Below, one piece after another: positions 24,466-32,975 of a stretch of DNA of 64,000 bases. The DNA lies in NCBI GenBank assembly GCA_015066815.1, contig SVNR01000002.1, positions 1 to 64,000 on the forward strand, read 5' to 3'. Both the position numbers and the translations under genes were made by a program. Every line of letters begins with the position of its first letter. Within the stretch, counting starts at the first letter, position 1. This DNA comes from Ruminococcus sp. (GTDB lineage Bacteria; Bacillota; Clostridia; Oscillospirales; Ruminococcaceae). The notes beneath the pieces are model-generated. The model ran no database searches. It had not been told where the DNA came from and worked only from the letters and a program-made list of their open reading frames with translations.

Positions 24466-27240
24466 TTATTTTTTAGGTCCTAAAACCGTTGTCTTCAGTG
24501 AAACATAACGTCTGAGGTGTGCAAGGTCTGAAAGATTTACGCTTCCGTCTCCGTTTACATCAGCCGCCTTGAGTGCGTCACCTTCGAGAATTTCATCTCC
24601 TATAAGATGGAGCGACAGTATGGAAAGGTCTGTAAGATCAACCATTTTGTCTGCGTTTATATCGCCGTATGAAAACTTTCCTGAAGGTACAGATGATGTT
24701 GTCACCTTGGGTTCTGTAGTTACCTTCGGAGCTGTTGTAGTCTTAGGTTCTGTTGTAACCTTTGGCTCTGTTGTAACCTTGGGTTCTGTTGTAACCTTGG
24801 GTTCTGTTGTAACTATCGGATCGTCGTTTCCGGAACCGTTTTCTGAAAGTCTACCGTAAATAATACCACATCCTACTGTTGACATATAGAGAGTACCGAA
24901 CTCGTCCATATCACCAACGATGAAGTTACCGTTACCTGTACCGCCATAGATATAATCTGTGTTTATACATACCCATGAATTTGCTCCGTCTGTTGAACGA
25001 TAGATACCTTCCGGATCTGTTTCTGAAGGCTTACCATACATATAGAGGGTATTAATATTATTAACACCATCCTTCTTTTCAGGTGCGCCGTAGCCGATAG
25101 TCTTGCAGTAGAATACATTTGTTTTCTCGGCTTTTGTACCTTTTTCTGTAATGATATAAAGGCCGTTCCATCCTGCAGCCATTGCAATCTTATCCTTAGA
25201 TATGTAAGCAGGATCACCTGTTGCATCACACATATCGTATCTGCAGATCGGATTTTCTTCCCATGTTGCACCGTGGTCCGTGCTTACAAACATCGAATAA
25301 TGACAGTCTTCAAACGGAGGTTCCTTCAGGTTAGGATTAGCCGACCAATACTGATCATAGATTATACCTGAAGCATAGATAAGTGACGGATCTTCCGGAT
25401 CTACGAGCATATATGAAGGCTTATATCCGCTGATTCCTTTGGCGTTTTGCCATGTTTTTCCGAAATCATCCGAGTAAACTATAGCGCCGCTTTCCTTGCC
25501 GGACTTTAAGAATCTGTACTTTCCGAGTTCACCATCTTTGCCGGGTTCGAGTTCTGTTATAGCTGCCTTACCGCTTGAAGAACACTTCATACCTTCCCAT
25601 GTCTTACCGCCATCAACTGTATAGTATCCTGTAGCCGTGTTGTTTCCATCACCTTCAGCTATACGGATCATAACATCAGGGTTCTGAGGACAGTATGCAA
25701 TAGCACCGGTTGAACCCATGTTAGGCTTGTACTGTTCAGGAACACTTGTAAAATCCTTGTGTATAAATCCGTCATAGTCACCGATAGCAGAATAGTTATC
25801 GCCACCCGGAACACTTACAAAGTCAAGACATACAACCTCTTCAACACCGTCAGGCTGGAAGTAGAACTGAACTCCCTTTTCATCCCATACGTTATCGCAG
25901 GCAAATACACCGTTACCGGATGTCATAAGGATTCTGTCACCTTCAGGGTCTCTCGGATCAATAAGGATACCGCTTCCCCAGTGAACAGCCTTTCCGTAAA
26001 TCCAGTCATAGCCGTTTGTATCGATATAGTTTGAAACCATCCACTCTTCACCCCATGGGCCTTCTTTGGCACCCGGAGTGATGTTCTGCCATGTTTTGCC
26101 GCCGTCTTCTGATCTGTAGAACTGATCGCCCCATGCAGGTGAATTTTCTTCTGTCCATGGCTCATAGAGCTGTGATGACCATACACCGCATGTTCTTGTA
26201 AGAAGTCTGTCAGGGTTGTTTCTGTCAACTTCGATCATACCGAAGGACTGACCTGTAGGTCCTATTTCTGTTACCTTACCTGTAGCAGTCTCGTATCTGT
26301 AAGCACCGCCTGACATACCGCCGAACGCAAGGTCAGCAATAAATGTGAAGTAAATATTTCCGTGGTAATCGCTCTTGATCGAAAGCGGATAGTTTGCATC
26401 AGGAAGGTCCTTGCTCAGCACTGTAAACTTGTCATCCTTAACACTCGCAACATGAATATTAGGCTGTCCCTTTACAGATGTACCAACATACACCTTGCCG
26501 TCTTCTACGTGAATCGTAGCAATACCGTTCTGCTGGTTGTAAAGCTTCTGAGGCTCTGTACCTCTTGCCATATTTTCTGTCCACATAGGATACTTGAGCT
26601 CACCTGAGAAAAGACCAAGCTCATCATATCCCATAACAGGCTTCCATGTAAGACCGCCGTCTGTTGATTTGATAAGGCCTGACTTGCCGGAGGTTACGTC
26701 ACCGCCTGCATAGAGAGTATTTGTGTTGTCAGGATCGATAGCGATAGGTTCGATACACTCACGTCCGTCGCCGTTTCCGTGAACCTGAATGAGCTCTGTT
26801 ACATCAACCTCAGTAAATGTCTTGCTTCCGTCTGTTGTCTTGAAGATAACAGTTCTTGCGTCAGAAAAATATGCGCATCCACAGAGGAAGTATACTGTGT
26901 CATCATCTGTAGGGTCAATCGCAATACCCTTGACACTCAGAAGCCCTCTGTCAGCTTCTGTAAGAAATCCGAAGAGCTGTACCCATTCGTTTTTCTCGTA
27001 GTCAAACTTGTATGCACCGCCAACGTCTGTACGAAGGTACATTTCCTTCTGACCTGTAACGATACCTGAAACAAATCCGCCACCGCCGATTTTTAATGCT
27101 CCCCATTCCATGGAGATATTGTCTGCAGCAGTTATAACGTCCTTTCTTCCGATATCGGACAGAACGTTAAACGCTCCTGCTGATACCGCAAGTGCTGAAA
27201 TGAATGCTACAGTTCTTTTTTTCCAGTTTGTAAGAATCAT
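24466..27240 (-). CDS. GH74 xyloglucanase with dockerin
   Basis: Secreted enzyme of 924 residues that would cut the beta-1,4-glucan backbone of xyloglucan. Signal peptide about 1-37. GH74 catalytic region about 38-795, a double beta-propeller with many Asp-box repeats (STDGGLTW, SEDGGKTW, SDDFGKTW, STDHGATW). The two conserved Asp motifs RTDVGGAY (about residue 72) and GDYDGF (about 487) match the catalytic pair known in clostridial Xgh74A. A linker of repeated VTTEPK units (about 800-846) leads to a type I dockerin (about 857-924) with two calcium loops, INADKMVDLTDLSIL and VNGDGSVNLSDLAHL, so it should join a cellulosome through a cohesin. Own promoter at 27320-27348, terminator downstream. 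Confidence 0.93.
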   Translation of the reverse strand: MILTNWKKRTVAFISALAVSAGAFNVLSDIGRKDVITAADNISMEWGALKIGGGGFVSGIVTGQKEMYLRTDVGGAYKFDYEKNEWVQLFGFLTEADRGLLSVKGIAIDPTDDDTVYFLCGCAYFSDARTVIFKTTDGSKTFTEVDVTELIQVHGNGDGRECIEPIAIDPDNTNTLYAGGDVTSGKSGLIKSTDGGLTWKPVMGYDELGLFSGELKYPMWTENMARGTEPQKLYNQQNGIATIHVEDGKVYVGTSVKGQPNIHVASVKDDKFTVLSKDLPDANYPLSIKSDYHGNIYFTFIADLAFGGMSGGAYRYETATGKVTEIGPTGQSFGMIEVDRNNPDRLLTRTCGVWSSQLYEPWTEENSPAWGDQFYRSEDGGKTWQNITPGAKEGPWGEEWMVSNYIDTNGYDWIYGKAVHWGSGILIDPRDPEGDRILMTSGNGVFACDNVWDEKGVQFYFQPDGVEEVVCLDFVSVPGGDNYSAIGDYDGFIHKDFTSVPEQYKPNMGSTGAIAYCPQNPDVMIRIAEGDGNNTATGYYTVDGGKTWEGMKCSSSGKAAITELEPGKDGELGKYRFLKSGKESGAIVYSDDFGKTWQNAKGISGYKPSYMLVDPEDPSLIYASGIIYDQYWSANPNLKEPPFEDCHYSMFVSTDHGATWEENPICRYDMCDATGDPAYISKDKIAMAAGWNGLYIITEKGTKAEKTNVFYCKTIGYGAPEKKDGVNNINTLYMYGKPSETDPEGIYRSTDGANSWVCINTDYIYGGTGNGNFIVGDMDEFGTLYMSTVGCGIIYGRLSENGSGNDDPIVTTEPKVTTEPKVTTEPKVTTEPKTTTAPKVTTEPKVTTSSVPSGKFSYGDINADKMVDLTDLSILSLHLIGDEILEGDALKAADVNGDGSVNLSDLAHLRRYVSLKTTVLGPKK
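24709..24816 (-). repeat. Tandem repeat encoding the TTEPKV linker
   Basis: 18-base units (GGTTCTGTTGTAACCTTG on the plus strand) repeated about six times, some degenerate, encode the Thr/Pro-rich linker between the GH74 domain and the dockerin. Such repeats can change copy number by slippage without frameshift. Confidence 0.8.
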
Positions 27241-27319
27241 ACAATCAACATCCTTTGTTTTTAATTAAACAGATAATTAAATACCCGTGATTTAATTATG
27301 TATACGTTTTCTTTAATTA

Positions 27320-27348
27320 ATTTTACATCATTTCCAAGGATAAGTCAA
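27320..27348 (-). promoter_or_regulatory. Promoter for the GH74 gene
   Basis: Minus-strand TTGACT (complement of 27343-27348), 17-base spacer, TAAAAT (complement of 27320-27325). The leader is about 75 bases. Confidence 0.65.
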
Positions 27349-27434
27349 TACAAAACAATTAATTTAAGATACAAAAATACACAAAATCCGAGAGTGCTTT
27401 TCACCAAAATTGTATAAAAGTATTTACACTCATA

Positions 27435-28010
27435 TCAGAACATTCCCATATGCTCCAGAAATATCTTCAGTCCTGTGCCGATGAGTATAATTCCTCCGGT
27501 AATCCCGGCTTTTTTTCTGCAGCCGGAACCAAATCTGTTACCGATAAAAACTCCCGCAAACGAAAACAGAAAAGCAACTGCACCTATAACTGTACACGAC
27601 TTCAGTACAGATACCCTGAGAAAAGCAAAAGTAATACCAAGAGCAAGTGCGTCTATGCTTGTCGCAAGTGCAAGGACAGTAAGCTCTCTGATATCGGTTT
27701 TATCAAGGTTTACATCATCACACGCAGCTTCATCCTCCTTCAGTGCTTCAAGAAGCATTTTTCCTCCCAAAAACAAAAGAAGAAACAGGATTATCCAGTG
27801 ATCAAAAGAAACTATGTACTTTTCAAATCTGTCTCCGAGCAGCCAGCCGATAAAAGGCATCAGAGCCTGAAACCCTCCGAAAAAAAATCCGGTAACAAGC
27901 ATGCTTTTAAAAAGCTGCTTTTTTTCTGTCTTCAGTCCCTTACAGACAGCTACCGCAAAAGCGTCCATTGCGAGACCTATCGCAACAGATATCAGCATAA
28001 CAGTATTCAT
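27435..28010 (-). CDS. mntP: Manganese efflux pump MntP
   Basis: Membrane protein of 191 residues with six hydrophobic segments and the MntP (DUF204) motifs IGLAMDAFAVAVCKG and ATSIDALALGI, in which the membrane-embedded Asp residues bind Mn2+. It exports excess manganese. The ORF-track start at 28178 is an artefact of reading through an intergenic repeat; ATG at 28010 has GAGAGGAGA at the right distance and gives the full family length. No yybP-ykoY manganese riboswitch was recognised upstream; a repeat element occupies the leader instead. Confidence 0.88.
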   Translation of the reverse strand: MNTVMLISVAIGLAMDAFAVAVCKGLKTEKKQLFKSMLVTGFFFGGFQALMPFIGWLLGDRFEKYIVSFDHWIILFLLLFLGGKMLLEALKEDEAACDDVNLDKTDIRELTVLALATSIDALALGITFAFLRVSVLKSCTVIGAVAFLFSFAGVFIGNRFGSGCRKKAGITGGIILIGTGLKIFLEHMGMF

Positions 28011-28035
28011 TTCATATATTCTCCTCTCTTTTTTT

Positions 28036-28178
28036 GATAAACGCAAAATTACTTTTTTTGCGCTTACTATTAGCCGATATGCACGGAATGACCGCAGGAA
28101 ACGGATGTGCAAGGCAATAAAAATATAATTATAGTGAAAGTCGGATTTAATTTTGACTTTCACTATAATTATATGCAT
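28036..28178. repeat. Dispersed intergenic repeat, copy A (long form)
   Basis: Reading plus: AAACGCAAA..TTTGCGCTTACTATTAG, then GCCGATATGCAC ... GATGTGCAAGGCAATAA, then a perfect 18-bp inverted repeat ATAATTATAGTGAAAGTC / GACTTTCACTATAATTAT. Lies in the mntP leader. Confidence 0.7.
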
Positions 28179-28196
28179 GAGGTGATATAAAATAAA

Positions 28197-28236
28197 ACAA
28201 GAGTCAGGAACAATAAAAAACTGTTCTGACTCTTGT
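28197..28236 (-). terminator. Terminator after the phosphofructokinase gene
   Basis: ACAAGAGTCAG(G)AACA and TGTTCTGACTCTTGT form a stem of about 15 bp; on the minus strand it is followed by TTTATTTTAT. Confidence 0.8.
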
Positions 28237-28250
28237 TATAGCTTTATTTT

Positions 28251-29333
28251 TTAATCTCCGAATGAAACACCGAGATTTTTTGCGGTTTTTACGATCTGAT
28301 CCTCCGGATCTACGAACTTTGTAAGACCTGCTATATCTTCAAGCTTGTTTGCGGTTATAACTGACTTTACCATAGCAACTGTTTTTCCATAGTCCTCGTT
28401 CTTTATGAGAGAAGCAGCATGAACGCCGAACTTTGTTGCAAGGATTCTGTCATAGGCAGACGGAGAACCGCCTCTGAGCATATGACCGGGAACGCATACT
28501 CTTGTATCTATACCGGTTCTTGACTGAATCTGTGCAGCTATCCTGCTTGTAGCTGTAAGAATACCTGCTTCTGCACGCTTCTTTGCTCTTTCCTTCTTTT
28601 TCATCTTTGCTTCTTCTGTATCAAAAGCACCCTCTGCAACAGCAACTATTGAGAAGCCTTTTCCGGATTCTGCACGCTTTGCAAGTGCATCGGCCACCTT
28701 ATCTATATCATATGGTATTTCGGGGATAAGAATAACATCTGCACCGCCTGCTATTCCTGCGTTCAGTGTAAGCCAGCCTGCCTTGTTACCCATTATCTCA
28801 CAGATAAGTATTCTTGAATGGCTTGCAGCTGTTGTATGAAGTCTGTCTATAGCGTCAGTTGCTATGTCAACCGCTGTGTGAAATCCGAACGTAACATCTG
28901 TACCATAGATATCGTTGTCGATAGTTTTCGGAAGACCTATAACGTTAAGCCCCTCATCGGCAAGAAGTCTGGAGGTTTTGTGAGTACCGTTTCCTCCAAG
29001 AGTAAGCAGACAATCAAGCTTCTGCTTCTTGTAGGTTTCCTTCATGCTTTTTACCTTATCAACATTGTCCTCGCCTATGACTGTCATCATCTTGAATGGC
29101 TGTCTTTTTGTTCCGAGTATGGTACCGCCCTGTGTAAGTATCCCTGAAAAATCAGAAGGCTCCATATCTCTTGCGATGTTGTTTATAAGACCGTAGTATC
29201 CGTTCTGAATACCTACTATCTGTACATTATCCTCTCCGAGCATCTCAAAGCACGCCTTTGCAACTCCTCGTATTGTTGCGTTAAGTCCCGGACAGTCACC
29301 GCCGCTTGTAAGTATACCGATTCTTCTTTTCAT
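28251..29333 (-). CDS. 6-phosphofructokinase
   Basis: Cytoplasmic glycolytic enzyme of 360 residues that phosphorylates fructose 6-phosphate. N-terminal ILTSGGDCPGLNATIRG, substrate motif PKTIDNDIYGTD and the MGNKAGWLT and GHMLRGGSPSAYDR segments are family hallmarks. The donor loop reads GGNGTHKT where ATP-dependent enzymes usually have GGDGS and PPi-dependent ones GGDD; the Gly after Asn favours ATP, while the Lys in PKTID is typical of PPi enzymes and of the long ATP-using clade. The phosphate donor is therefore open. ATG with a repeat-containing leader (copy B at 29375-29497). Confidence 0.9.
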   Translation of the reverse strand: MKRRIGILTSGGDCPGLNATIRGVAKACFEMLGEDNVQIVGIQNGYYGLINNIARDMEPSDFSGILTQGGTILGTKRQPFKMMTVIGEDNVDKVKSMKETYKKQKLDCLLTLGGNGTHKTSRLLADEGLNVIGLPKTIDNDIYGTDVTFGFHTAVDIATDAIDRLHTTAASHSRILICEIMGNKAGWLTLNAGIAGGADVILIPEIPYDIDKVADALAKRAESGKGFSIVAVAEGAFDTEEAKMKKKERAKKRAEAGILTATSRIAAQIQSRTGIDTRVCVPGHMLRGGSPSAYDRILATKFGVHAASLIKNEDYGKTVAMVKSVITANKLEDIAGLTKFVDPEDQIVKTAKNLGVSFGD

Positions 29334-29374
29334 GATCTGAACATCCCCATTCTGCTGCTTATACAGCTTAGATT

Positions 29375-29497
29375 TTATAAAAATATTTACTATCAGCCGA
29401 TATGCACCAAGCCAACGTAGTCAGCAGATGTGCAAGGCAATAATAATAAAATTATTATAGTGAAGGCAAAAAATATTTTTTTCCTTCACTATAATTA
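29375..29497. repeat. Dispersed intergenic repeat, copy B (long form)
   Basis: TTTACTATCAGCCGATATGCAC ... GATGTGCAAGGCAATAA followed by the palindrome ATTATAGTGAAGG / CCTTCACTATAAT. Same architecture as copy A; lies between the GGDEF-EAL gene and phosphofructokinase. Confidence 0.7.
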
Positions 29498-31738
29498 TTA
29501 CATACTTTTTCTAAGATATTCGGTAAGCTGTTCTGCACACATAGGCCTTCCGAATAAATATCCCTGAATATAATCACAGCCGAGTCTCTCAAGAATAGCA
29601 AGCTGGCCCTCTGTTTCGACGCCCTCTGCTATAGTCTTGATCTTTTTGGACTTTGCTATCTTTATGACTGCAGATACTATTTCCTGAGCTACAAGGTCAT
29701 CTTCTATGAGCGTTATGAACGAACGGTCAAGCTTGAGAAGCGTTATAGGCATCTTCTGAATATAACTGAGTGAAGAATAACCTGTACCGAAGTCATCCAT
29801 AGCAAGCTTGAGACCCATATCACGAAGCTCCTGCATCTGCTGTACTGCAAAATCAATATCCTTCATAGCAAGAGATTCTGTAAGCTCTATTTCGAGCCAT
29901 TCAGCAGAAAGACCTGTTTCCATCAGTTTTTCGGAAATATACTGACTTACATCCTTCTGATAAAAATCCTCGGAAGTAAGGTTTATAGACATAACTATGC
30001 GAGGAAGCCCCATGTTCTGCCATATTTTGTTCTGACGACACGCCTCACCCATAACATATTCGCCTATCTTTGTTATAAGATGAGAGTTCTCAGCTATCGG
30101 AACAAAATGCTCCGGAGATATGACAGTACCGTCAGGCTTACGCCATCTTATCAGCGCCTCAACACCCATGATCTTTCTGGTTTTAAGACATATCTTAGGC
30201 TGATAATATAAAATCAGTTCTCCTGCTTCTATCGCATCGGCAAGTGCTTTTTCAAGTGCCGCCGCAGTTATTATACTGTCATGAACCGACGAGTCAAATC
30301 TGATAAGCGAGCGTTTCTTTTCACCTGTTGACAGTGCAAACTCCGCTCTCTCAAAAACAGTAATAAAATCCTCTCCGTCCTCAGGCATCTTTGAATAGCC
30401 TGCCGAGCAGGAAATATTCTGTTTGAAAAGATGATTGTTTCCTATATAGGCTATCTCGTTCTGTATCTCCTGAGATACTATGACCGGATAGTTCGGATCT
30501 CCATAATCCTGGATCACAAGAACAAAGTTGTCGCCTCCGACACGGGCCGCAAACCCGTTTTTACCCTTTTTCTTATAGAGGATGTCTGCAAAATCCTTGA
30601 GCATTTTGTTTCCGTTATTGTATCCGCATGCATCGTTTATGATGTGGAAGCTGTCAATATCAAAAACTATTACCCAGTATGAAAGCTCCAGTATCTTGCA
30701 GCATTCGTACATCTCCTGACCGTTTATAACAAGCTTGTTTCTGTTGTAAATACCTGTTACTTCGTCAAGATACGCCATACGCTCAATAAGCATATCCTTT
30801 TCCTTATCCTTGGAAATATCAATGATCGCACCGCCTATTACAGGCATTCCGTACTTGCTTTTCTGAACGTTCTTGTAGCGGAATGAATACCATCTGTACT
30901 TACCATCAGACGAACGTATCCTCATATCCATGCTGTTTGTATGCATAACTTTTATGCTGTTTTTTCGTGCAGCCTTGAAGTATGTCTCAAACATCATCCT
31001 GTCATCCTTATGGATGAGGTTTATAAAATCGTTTATAGGGATCTTTTCGTTTTCTATACCGAGCATGTTCTGAAGCTCCGGTGAAATATGAAACGTATCA
31101 TCACAATGCTCATTCAGTATTATACCTATCTCTGAAAGATTCATAGCAAGCGAATAATGCTTTTCGGACACTGAAAGCAGGTTGTTTGTGATATTGAGCT
31201 GCTGTCTTATGTGTTTGTTTTCTGTCACATCAAAGCCTACGGATATTATGTATCTGCCGGAAGCACCCGAAACAAGCACCGAGCTGGTCCAGCTGACAAA
31301 TATAGATCCGTAACGGGTCTCAAGAGAAAACTCTTTTGATTCCTCGACCATCATATCGACTCTGTTTTTACGTGCAAACCCCATAGGAAACAAAAGGTCA
31401 AGCGTTTCTTCGTTCGAAAGTCCTTCCTTTGCCTCACCTATAGCATCCTTCAGCTTTTCGTTGATAAGAAAAGTTCTGTTATCCTCAGACCATATGACAA
31501 CAAAAGCATTCAGTACGTTCATAAGCTTAAGTATTCTGAACTTGCTCTGCTCTGCTTCCTGATACTTTGCCAGCTGCTCCTTTTCTCTGTGTGCAACTAC
31601 TGCAAAAATAGCGACAATCGAATACGCAACCAGTACCCATACGGCTAAGTCCCGGTTGAGAAACGAAAAAATGACCAATAATACCGATAGTATCAGAAAC
31701 AATACATCGATCAAAATAATTTTAAATTTGATTTTCAA
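29498..31738 (-). CDS. Membrane PAS-GGDEF-EAL protein, probable c-di-GMP phosphodiesterase
   Basis: Regulatory protein of 746 residues. Two membrane helices (about 8-50), a PAS-like region (about 70-175), a second PAS with PAC motif (about 190-320, ending GGAIIDISKDKEKD), a GGDEF domain (about 325-485) and an EAL domain (about 490-746). The GGDEF signature is GGDNF, so cyclase activity is doubtful. The EAL domain has its key motifs: VEALIRW, MSINLTSEDF, ELTESLAM, DDFGTGYSSL, KLDRSFI and AEGVET, so it should hydrolyse c-di-GMP. A good promoter lies at 31937-31966. The degenerate GGDEF may bind GTP and activate the EAL domain, as known for other composite proteins. Confidence 0.9.
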   Translation of the reverse strand: MKIKFKIILIDVLFLILSVLLVIFSFLNRDLAVWVLVAYSIVAIFAVVAHREKEQLAKYQEAEQSKFRILKLMNVLNAFVVIWSEDNRTFLINEKLKDAIGEAKEGLSNEETLDLLFPMGFARKNRVDMMVEESKEFSLETRYGSIFVSWTSSVLVSGASGRYIISVGFDVTENKHIRQQLNITNNLLSVSEKHYSLAMNLSEIGIILNEHCDDTFHISPELQNMLGIENEKIPINDFINLIHKDDRMMFETYFKAARKNSIKVMHTNSMDMRIRSSDGKYRWYSFRYKNVQKSKYGMPVIGGAIIDISKDKEKDMLIERMAYLDEVTGIYNRNKLVINGQEMYECCKILELSYWVIVFDIDSFHIINDACGYNNGNKMLKDFADILYKKKGKNGFAARVGGDNFVLVIQDYGDPNYPVIVSQEIQNEIAYIGNNHLFKQNISCSAGYSKMPEDGEDFITVFERAEFALSTGEKKRSLIRFDSSVHDSIITAAALEKALADAIEAGELILYYQPKICLKTRKIMGVEALIRWRKPDGTVISPEHFVPIAENSHLITKIGEYVMGEACRQNKIWQNMGLPRIVMSINLTSEDFYQKDVSQYISEKLMETGLSAEWLEIELTESLAMKDIDFAVQQMQELRDMGLKLAMDDFGTGYSSLSYIQKMPITLLKLDRSFITLIEDDLVAQEIVSAVIKIAKSKKIKTIAEGVETEGQLAILERLGCDYIQGYLFGRPMCAEQLTEYLRKSM

Positions 31739-31936
31739 TTTTGAATCAGACTCCTGATTTATTTGTATTCCGTTTTTTGTGGAATTGTTTTTTGAAAATA
31801 TATGAAATAAAGAAATCCTGTGTTATCTTCTGTTGTTTGCAGATGATAAAGATACAAAGAAACTGATCACAGCCTGAACGGTAGTGATTTTTGCCAAAAA
31901 CAACAAAAACGATTTCTTAAAAATACTACTATCTCA

Positions 31937-31966
31937 ATTATAACAAAAAAAACACATAATTGTCAA
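31937..31966 (-). promoter_or_regulatory. Promoter for the GGDEF-EAL gene
   Basis: Minus-strand TTGACA (complement of 31961-31966), 18-base spacer, TATAAT (complement of 31937-31942), leaving a leader of about 190 bases in which I see no known c-di-GMP riboswitch. The rest of the gap 31739-32300 is AT-rich with repeat copy C. Confidence 0.65.
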
Positions 31967-32185
31967 TCAAAACATCAAAAACAGTGCAGTTTTTTTGACT
32001 CTGCACAAAAATTTACCAACAAATATTTTCACATCACATTATTTCGCACAGCTCTGATTTGCATTTTATCGGCATTTTCAAAGATCAGGATAAGAAGCTT
32101 TGAATGTTTTCTCAAAGATTTTTTACCTGTTTTCAAACTCATTTTTTTATCATTTCACAGTATATTCACATATTTATAGTAAAAT

Positions 32186-32275
32186 ATAGTGAACGTCAAA
32201 AATAATTATTGCCTTGCACATGGGCTGATAGTAAACGACAAATATATTTATCATTTACTATATAGTTTTCAGAAA
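32186..32275. repeat. Dispersed intergenic repeat, copy C (reverse, short form)
   Basis: TATAGTGAACGTC, then ATTGCCTTGCACATGGGCTGATAG (reverse orientation core, middle deleted), then TAAACGACAAATATATTTATCATTTACTATATAG. In the leader of the response regulator gene. Confidence 0.65.
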
Positions 32276-32300
32276 AAAATATATCGGAGGTAAAAAACAT

Positions 32301-32975
32301 ATGCACAAAATACTCATAGTTGACGATGAAGTTAATATAAGACTTGTTGTAAAGGAATACGCAGAGTTTGAGGGCTACAAGGTAATGGAGGCCGAAAACG
32401 GAATGCAGGCTGTCGAGCTTGTAAAAAACAATGACTTTGACCTTATTATCATGGACGTTATGATGCCGAAGCTTGACGGATATTCAGCCTGCAAGGAAAT
32501 AAGAAAGCTGAAAAACATTCCCGTAATCATGCTCTCGGCAAGAGGTGAAGAATATGACAAGCTGTTCGGCTTCGAAATAGGCATAGACGATTATGTAGTA
32601 AAGCCGTTCTCCCCTAAGGAGCTTATGGCACGCATAAAAGCCGTAATCAAAAGAAATTCCGGAAACTCCGAAATCACAGCAGAACGTTTCAGGTTTGAAG
32701 GACTCGAAATAGACATGGCAGGACGTGAAGTCTATGTAAACGGCCAGAAGGCTTCCATGACTCCGAAGGAATACGACCTTCTTTTCTTCCTTGTAAAGAA
32801 CAAGAATCTTGCCATGTCAAGAGACAGACTTCTCGAAAGCGTATGGGGATATGACTTTTTCGGCGACGACAGAACAGTCGATACTCATATAAAAATGCTC
32901 AGAAACAGCCTTGGAGAATACAGAAAGTTCATCATAACTCTCCGCGGAATGGGGTATAAGTTTGAAGCTGAATAA
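32301..32975 (+). CDS. Response regulator, OmpR/PhoB family
   Basis: DNA-binding regulator of 224 residues. Receiver domain about 1-120 with phospho-acceptor Asp in LIIMDVMMPKLDG, acidic pair VDDE at the start and the conserved Lys in VVKPFSPKEL. Winged-helix output domain about 130-224 (MTPKEYDLLFFLVKN, DDRTVDTHIKMLRNSLG, GMGYKFE). ATG start with ATCGGAGG upstream. It overlaps the following kinase gene by 14 bases, so the two form a two-component pair. Target genes cannot be read from the sequence. Confidence 0.93.
   Translation: MHKILIVDDEVNIRLVVKEYAEFEGYKVMEAENGMQAVELVKNNDFDLIIMDVMMPKLDGYSACKEIRKLKNIPVIMLSARGEEYDKLFGFEIGIDDYVVKPFSPKELMARIKAVIKRNSGNSEITAERFRFEGLEIDMAGREVYVNGQKASMTPKEYDLLFFLVKNKNLAMSRDRLLESVWGYDFFGDDRTVDTHIKMLRNSLGEYRKFIITLRGMGYKFEAE

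Noticed and set aside
24709-24816. Possible CRISPR-like array
   Set aside because: The repeats are contiguous 18-base units without spacers and encode the GH74 linker in frame.
27450-28037. 195-residue plus-strand ORF opposite mntP
   Set aside because: Shadow of mntP; biased, Lys/Ser/Cys-rich composition, no ribosome site.
28011-28178. N-terminal extension of the MntP ORF in the track
   Set aside because: It translates an intergenic repeat; the ATG at 28010 has a good ribosome site and gives the normal length.
28011-28250. yybP-ykoY manganese riboswitch before mntP
   Set aside because: No conserved loop sequences; the region is explained by the repeat and the pfk terminator.
31739-32300. 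c-di-GMP riboswitch near the GGDEF-EAL gene
   Set aside because: No GEMM-type core was found in either strand of the leader.
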